Assembly: GCA_030632545.1 (NCBI GenBank)
Contig: DAOVUO010000073.1
Coordinates: 1-8,947, forward strand
DNA from: Bacteroidales bacterium
GTDB taxonomy: Bacteria; Bacteroidota; Bacteroidia; Bacteroidales; DYOH01
Direction of reading: 5' to 3'
DNA: 8,947 nt
Positions 4,752 to 8,947 of this stretch are shown one piece after another. The first letter of the stretch is position 1. Each line of letters begins with the position of its first letter. The position numbers and the translations under genes are program-made. The notes under the pieces are model-generated. The model searched no databases. It saw nothing but the letters and a program-made list of their open reading frames with translations, and was not told the DNA's origin.

Positions 4752-7733
4752 ATGCGTAAACTGCTCAAGAATAGTATTAGCAACAATATTAGACTAATTT
4801 TATTAGTGGCACTTGTGGATTTATCATTGATTACCATATTTGCTTTTTCTCATATAAAAAACGTTTTTATTACTTCTGAATATAGCCGTTCATTAACAGA
4901 AGTAGAAACAGATGTTTTGTTAATGCATAAATCGCAACAAGATTTTATGCTTAAATATTCAGAATTTCCAGATTTTTTCAAAACAAGTGAGAATATTTAT
5001 ATTGATAATTTTTACAATCATTTAGATTTAGCACAAGATCAAATAAAAATTTTGACCTCCCAAAAATTAACTACCGATCTAGAATTAGAATTAAACTTAA
5101 ATAATTTACGTGAAAATTTATATAGATATAGAAACTTATTTGATGAATTAACTCTTAAAATAAAACAATATGGTAACGGCCAATTTGGTATTACAGGCAA
5201 ATTAAACAATACAATAAACAAAATTCTTAATAAAAATGAAGATTCACAGTTAAATGAATTATTGTTGCTTTTAAAGGGAAGAGAAAACATTTATTTACAA
5301 AATCCTTCAATCGGAAATTACAATACTTTAATTTCTGTATATGCTCAAACCAATTCATTATTAGAAATCCTACCTATTGGGAGCACTACCAAAACAAGTA
5401 TTACCTCAGCACTAGCAGATTACAAGAATCAATTAAATTCATTAAAACTAATTAAACAAGAAATTGGAATTGACACAGAACACGGGTTACTAGGAGAAAT
5501 TGACCGCCACGTTGAGAGAATTTTACCAGAACTTAGTCTAATTAAAACTGACGTTGTTAGCACTAAAAAAAGCTATTATAATAATGCAATTATAATATTA
5601 ACTATTGTACTTTTATTAACGGTAATAATAGCATACTTTGCAGTTAACCTATTCTCAAAGAACTTATTACGCCAGATTAAAACATCCAACCAATGGATAA
5701 AAAGATTAAGCAAAGGTGAAATACCTCAAGCTAAAGAACAAAGCTTTAATAAAGACGAATTAGGAAATATAAATAGCAACTTAAATTCATTAACATCAGG
5801 ATTACTCGCAAAAACTGAATTTGCTAATCAAATTGGGAATAAAAACTACTCTTCCGAATTTGAACCTTTAAGCGATAAAGACACCTTAGGTATTGCATTA
5901 ATAGATATGCGTGACAATTTGAGTACTGCACAAATTGAAGAGGAAAAAAGAAATAAAGAAGCAAATCAGCGTAAATGGACTAATGAAGGTTTAAATAAAT
6001 TTAGTGAAATACTTCGTAATAAGCAAGATAATTTTGAAAATTTCAATTATGAAATAATAAGTAAATTAACGCGATATGTGAATGGTAGTCAAGGAACTGT
6101 CTTCTTATTTTCTGAAAAAGATAAAAAGGAAGAAAGATACCTTGAATTATTAGCGGCATTTGCTTATGATAAAAGGAAATACCTAAATAAAAAAGTACTC
6201 CCAGGTGAAGGCCTAGTAGGTACAGTTGCACTTGAAGGGGAAACTATACATTTAAAAGAATTACCTGCTGATTATGTTATTATTGGATCGGGACTTGGTG
6301 AAGCCGAACCAAATTCGCTACTACTTGTTCCTCTTAAACTCAACGATGACGTTTTTGGAGTTGTTGAAATAGCAACTTTTACAGAATTTCAAGATTATGA
6401 AATTGATTTTATAGAAAAAGTTGGTGAAATAATTGCGTCAACTTTACAAAGTGTGAAAATTGCACAGCGCACACAAAAGCTTCTTGAACAATCGAGAAGA
6501 CAAGCGGATGAAATGTCGGCACAAGAGGAAGAAATGCGTCAGAACCTTGAAGAATTACAAGCAACTCAAGAAGAACGCGCACGAAGAGAAGCTGAAATTA
6601 GTGGTATTTTAGAAGCTATTGATACTTCTGTTTTAATGATTGAAATGAATAATAATGCAATTATTACTGAAATTAACGAAAAATATTTAAAAATATTTAA
6701 TGCTGATTATGCTGATTTCAAAGGGGTTAACTATTTTAGTCGTATCGACACCACTAAATCTGAAAGTGAAATTGACAAATTTTGGTCAGTAATACGTAAC
6801 GGTGAATCTCTTGAAGAAAACACTGAAATTCTGTATAACGACCAAACAATATGGCTTAATCAGACCTTTACACCAATTTTTGATAATTCGGAACAATTAT
6901 ATAAGGTATTGGTATTGGCTATTGACATTACCGTATCTCAAAAACAAAAGGAAGAATTACTTGAGCAAGCAGAAGAAATGACTGCGCAGGAAGAAGAAAT
7001 GCTTCAAAATTTTGAAGAGCTACATGCTGCTCAAGATGAAATGGAAGTCAAACAAAATGCTCTTGAAGAATCAAATCAAAAGCTAAGAGGAAATGAATCT
7101 AGCTTGAAAAATGCTCTTGAAAAAGCTCAAGAAAAAGAAATACAATATTTTGCAAGTAGAGATAATCTCGAGGGGAAAATAGTACAACTCAGCAAGGTAC
7201 AAGAAAATCTTCGGATGGTAGAAGAAGAAAGTCAAGCCCAACTTGCTGCTATAAATAAAACAAGTATCTTACTTGAAATGGACAGTAATGGTATTATTCA
7301 ATTTCCTAACGAAAACTTCTGTCAATTACTGAAATACTCACAAACAGATCTTATTGAAAAAAATCACAAAATTGTTATTCCAAAAGAACTTAGTGAATCT
7401 GATGAATATAAAAATTTATGGGAAGATCTAAAATCTGGAAAAATTCAAGATGGAGAATGTAATCTTGTTGCAAAAGATAAATCACTAATAAAAATCCAAG
7501 GGACATACGTTCCTGTACAAAAACATGATGGAAACATTAATAAAATAATTTTTATTGGAACAAAATTAACTAGCGGTATTAATGAGTCTGAAATTAAAGC
7601 TGTTGAAGCAAAATTTAAGCAAAGTCAAGAAAAAAATAAATTATTAGAAATTCACCTAAAAACATCAAAAATGGATTTCACGAAACAAGTTAAGGCTCTT
7701 GAAGCAGAAATTAAAAAACTAAAAAACAAATAA
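4752..7733 (+). CDS. Membrane sensor with HAMP, GAF and two PAS-like domains but no enzymatic output domain
   Basis: The 993 residues run in this order: a membrane segment at about 14-34; a helical extracytoplasmic domain at about 36-275, with MHKSQQDFMLKYSEF (58-72) resembling helical-bundle sensor modules of chemoreceptors; a second membrane segment at 278-300; HAMP and its extension at about 301-395, with SEFEPLSDKDTLGIALIDMR (368-387); a GAF domain at about 413-572 with the core KVLPGEGLVGTVAL; a coiled coil at about 573-615; a PAS domain at about 616-730; a second long coiled coil at about 731-828; a second PAS-like domain at about 829-940; and a terminal coiled coil to the end. There is no H-box, HATPase, GGDEF, cyclase or methyl-accepting region, and the gene ends cleanly at a stop followed by a terminator. 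It probably senses an outside ligand plus an intracellular signal and passes conformational change to a partner through its coils. The partner is not in view. Confidence 0.85.
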   Translation: MRKLLKNSISNNIRLILLVALVDLSLITIFAFSHIKNVFITSEYSRSLTEVETDVLLMHKSQQDFMLKYSEFPDFFKTSENIYIDNFYNHLDLAQDQIKILTSQKLTTDLELELNLNNLRENLYRYRNLFDELTLKIKQYGNGQFGITGKLNNTINKILNKNEDSQLNELLLLLKGRENIYLQNPSIGNYNTLISVYAQTNSLLEILPIGSTTKTSITSALADYKNQLNSLKLIKQEIGIDTEHGLLGEIDRHVERILPELSLIKTDVVSTKKSYYNNAIIILTIVLLLTVIIAYFAVNLFSKNLLRQIKTSNQWIKRLSKGEIPQAKEQSFNKDELGNINSNLNSLTSGLLAKTEFANQIGNKNYSSEFEPLSDKDTLGIALIDMRDNLSTAQIEEEKRNKEANQRKWTNEGLNKFSEILRNKQDNFENFNYEIISKLTRYVNGSQGTVFLFSEKDKKEERYLELLAAFAYDKRKYLNKKVLPGEGLVGTVALEGETIHLKELPADYVIIGSGLGEAEPNSLLLVPLKLNDDVFGVVEIATFTEFQDYEIDFIEKVGEIIASTLQSVKIAQRTQKLLEQSRRQADEMSAQEEEMRQNLEELQATQEERARREAEISGILEAIDTSVLMIEMNNNAIITEINEKYLKIFNADYADFKGVNYFSRIDTTKSESEIDKFWSVIRNGESLEENTEILYNDQTIWLNQTFTPIFDNSEQLYKVLVLAIDITVSQKQKEELLEQAEEMTAQEEEMLQNFEELHAAQDEMEVKQNALEESNQKLRGNESSLKNALEKAQEKEIQYFASRDNLEGKIVQLSKVQENLRMVEEESQAQLAAINKTSILLEMDSNGIIQFPNENFCQLLKYSQTDLIEKNHKIVIPKELSESDEYKNLWEDLKSGKIQDGECNLVAKDKSLIKIQGTYVPVQKHDGNINKIIFIGTKLTSGINESEIKAVEAKFKQSQEKNKLLEIHLKTSKMDFTKQVKALEAEIKKLKNK
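6501..6575 (+). repeat. Coiled-coil linker repeat, copy 1, within the sensor gene
   Basis: Residues 584-608 of the sensor form a Glu/Gln-rich heptad segment beginning QADEMSAQEEEM and ending ELQATQEE. It joins the GAF domain to the first PAS domain and matches copy 2 at 18 of 25 residues. The DNA has diverged more than the protein, which suggests an old duplication or selection on the protein. Confidence 0.8.
6966..7040 (+). repeat. Coiled-coil linker repeat, copy 2, within the sensor gene
   Basis: Residues 739-763 begin QAEEMTAQEEEM and end ELHAAQDE. The segment joins the first PAS domain to the second and lies 155 residues after copy 1. Conserved positions keep the same heptad register as copy 1, as expected if both linkers transmit signal in the same way. 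Confidence 0.8.
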
Positions 7734-7753
7734 AAAACAAATTTTATAATACT

Positions 7754-7789
7754 AGAAACCGCTATTTTTTTAAATCTAGCGGTTTTTTT
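7754..7789 (+). terminator. Intrinsic terminator of the sensor gene
   Basis: AAACCGCTA (7756-7764) and TAGCGGTTT (7777-7785) form a perfect 9-bp stem, extendable by a G-U and an A-T pair at the base, around a 12-base loop. A run of seven T follows (7783-7789). It lies just after the sensor stop codon and is the clearest terminator in the window. Confidence 0.9.
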
Positions 7790-7873
7790 ATGAATAAAAT
7801 AGATATACTTGTCCTACAACATGTATTTGTTATTCTTTATATACTAATCATTTAATAATATAATTAACAGATT

Positions 7874-7896
7874 TGATAAAAGACATACTCTTATCA
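7874..7896. promoter_or_regulatory. Dyad upstream of the mutA promoter, candidate operator
   Basis: TGATAAAAG and CTCTTATCA are inverted copies, 9 bp with one mismatch, around a 5-base centre ACATA. The dyad ends directly before the -33-like TTTT of the mutA promoter, a typical place for a regulator site. It has no T run after it that would suit a terminator, and the sensor terminator is already placed 85 bases upstream. No regulator gene is in view. Confidence 0.4.
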
Positions 7897-7927
7897 TTTT
7901 CATAGGTAAACGATTCCATTAAATTTG
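7897..7927 (+). promoter_or_regulatory. Promoter of mutA
   Basis: TAAATTTG at 7920-7927 is an exact TAnnTTTG -7 box, preceded after 19 bases by TTTT (7897-7900), one base off the TTTG of the -33 element. It ends 16 bases before the mutA ATG, giving a leader of about ten bases. No Shine-Dalgarno motif is present; the bases before the ATG are A-rich. Confidence 0.55.
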
Positions 7928-7943
7928 TAAAAAAAACACAATA

Positions 7944-8947
7944 ATGAAAGAAGCACTATTTAACGAATTTGAATCTCTGTCGCCAACAGAGTGGAAAGAA
8001 CAAATAATAAAAGACCTTAAAGGTGCAGATTATACCAAAAAAGTAGTTTGGCATACATCAGAAGGATTTAAACTTGAACCTTTTTATACAAAACATGATT
8101 TAGAAAATCTTAATGTAATTAAAGAATACTCGAATCAATACAAAGGAAATAAACTTGAGTCAAATCAGTGGAAAATTAGACAAGATATTGTAGTAAATGA
8201 TGTAAAAAATGCCAATAAAAAAGCTCTTGATGTACTGATGAAAGGGGCTAATTCACTAAATTTTATTTTCCCAAGTGAAGACGTGCTCTCTCAAAGCGAA
8301 TTTAGCGAATTACTCAATAAAATAAAATTGGATGCCATAGAGCTTAATTTTAATGGACTTCATCCCACTGATTACGTAAGCATGTTATTAAATGAGCTTA
8401 ATAATCAAAAAATAGACTCAAATACAATTAAAGGCTCAATATCTTTCAATCCTTTAGGCTTCATTTTGCAAAATGGCGTGTGTATTGAACGTTCACCTGA
8501 AATAGCATTTATTAAACTTGCTAAAATGTTTGATTTCGTAATGGAACGACTTCCAAACATGCAATTTATTAATATTAATGGTGATTTATTCCATAATTCA
8601 GGTAGTAACTTAAGCCAAGAATTAGGTTTTTCATTAGCGATGGCAAGTGAATACATAAATATTCTTAGCAAGCAAGGCATTAAAAAATCAAAAATTGCAA
8701 AACATATACGATTTACTTTCTCTGTAGGAAGTAATTATTTTTTAGAAATAGCCAAATTTAGAGCTGCACGTTGGTTGTGGGCTAAAATACTAGAAGAATG
8801 GGACATAAATGCCAATGATATGCCCCCAATGATTATTCACGCAGAAACTTCTCACTGGAATATGACCGTTTACGACAGCTATGTTAATATGCTGAGGAGT
8901 ACTACAGAAGCAATGTCGGCGGTAATTGCAGGAGTAGATTCCCTTAC
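7944..8947 (+). CDS. mutA: Methylmalonyl-CoA mutase small subunit, 3' part outside window
   Basis: This is the smaller, non-catalytic subunit of the heterodimeric B12-dependent mutase that interconverts succinyl-CoA and (R)-methylmalonyl-CoA, used by Bacteroidota in propionate formation or degradation. The frame is open from the ATG for 334 codons and runs off the window; family members are usually a little over 600 residues, so about half is seen. Recognisable stretches are the N-terminal MKEALFNEFESLSPTEWKEQ, the barrel segment EIAKFRAARWLWAKILEEW (268-286), and the mutase signature HAETSHWNMTVYDSYVNMLR (299-318) leading into AMSAVIAGVDSL (323-334). The large subunit gene mutB normally follows in this phylum and would lie just beyond the window. 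The gene has its own promoter and is insulated from the sensor gene by a strong terminator. The assignment to the small rather than large subunit rests on the N-terminal form and the divergence of the signature from the catalytic subunit. Confidence 0.9.
   Translation, partial: MKEALFNEFESLSPTEWKEQIIKDLKGADYTKKVVWHTSEGFKLEPFYTKHDLENLNVIKEYSNQYKGNKLESNQWKIRQDIVVNDVKNANKKALDVLMKGANSLNFIFPSEDVLSQSEFSELLNKIKLDAIELNFNGLHPTDYVSMLLNELNNQKIDSNTIKGSISFNPLGFILQNGVCIERSPEIAFIKLAKMFDFVMERLPNMQFININGDLFHNSGSNLSQELGFSLAMASEYINILSKQGIKKSKIAKHIRFTFSVGSNYFLEIAKFRAARWLWAKILEEWDINANDMPPMIIHAETSHWNMTVYDSYVNMLRSTTEAMSAVIAGVDSL

Noticed and set aside
5039..6231. Minus-strand frames at 5039-5290 and 6043-6231 inside the sensor gene
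   Set aside because: They are antisense to the extracytoplasmic and GAF regions and are rich in hydrophobic residues only because the plus-strand codons are A-rich.
4752..7733. Sensor read as a histidine kinase or methyl-accepting receptor
   Set aside because: No H-box, ATP-binding motif or conserved receptor signalling tip is found after the second PAS-like domain.
8405..8680. Minus-strand frame of 91 codons inside mutA
   Set aside because: It is antisense to a well-recognised mutase subunit and has no supporting features.

Overview
The window looks like ordinary chromosome from a low-GC member of the Bacteroidota. Three things point there: the gene content (a Bacteroides-type small subunit of methylmalonyl-CoA mutase, a bacterial deoxynucleoside kinase, and a kinase-less HAMP/GAF/PAS sensor of the kind common in that phylum); starts preceded by A-rich sequence with no Shine-Dalgarno motif; and boxes matching the Bacteroidota -7 promoter element TAnnTTTG just upstream of five of the seven genes. 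The order within the phylum cannot be told from this sequence. I see no RNA gene, insertion sequence, CRISPR array, prophage or defence island, and no stretch of more than 300 bases lacks a gene.

Layout. Positions 1-1232 (minus) hold most of a polytopic membrane protein resembling GT-C/GT39 glycosyltransferases. It is cut at the window edge and has to start at a GTG. Divergent from it is a deoxynucleoside kinase (1341-1964), followed by a secreted internalin-like leucine-rich-repeat protein (2033-2986). A hairpin then separates the LRR gene from an alpha-carbonic anhydrase (3054-3713) that has no export signal. The carbonic anhydrase converges on a lytic transglycosylase (3710-4630, minus). 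Their stop codons overlap, and both lie in the loop of a DNA palindrome. The transglycosylase diverges from a 993-residue membrane sensor (4752-7733) with HAMP, GAF and two PAS-like domains but no kinase, cyclase or methyl-accepting output. A strong intrinsic terminator follows. The 5' half of mutA (7944 to the window end) then begins behind its own promoter and a dyad that may be an operator.

How the genes relate. Most appear to be single transcription units with their own -7 boxes, so the window does not read as one operon or pathway. The membrane protein, the transglycosylase and the LRR protein concern the envelope or cell surface. The kinase is nucleotide salvage, the carbonic anhydrase is CO2/bicarbonate exchange, and mutA belongs to the succinyl-CoA/methylmalonyl-CoA (propionate) route. 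The points most worth a second look are the palindrome that serves two convergent genes, the promoter box inside a terminator loop before the carbonic anhydrase, the missing signal peptide of that enzyme, the sensor without an output domain, and the dyad before mutA.
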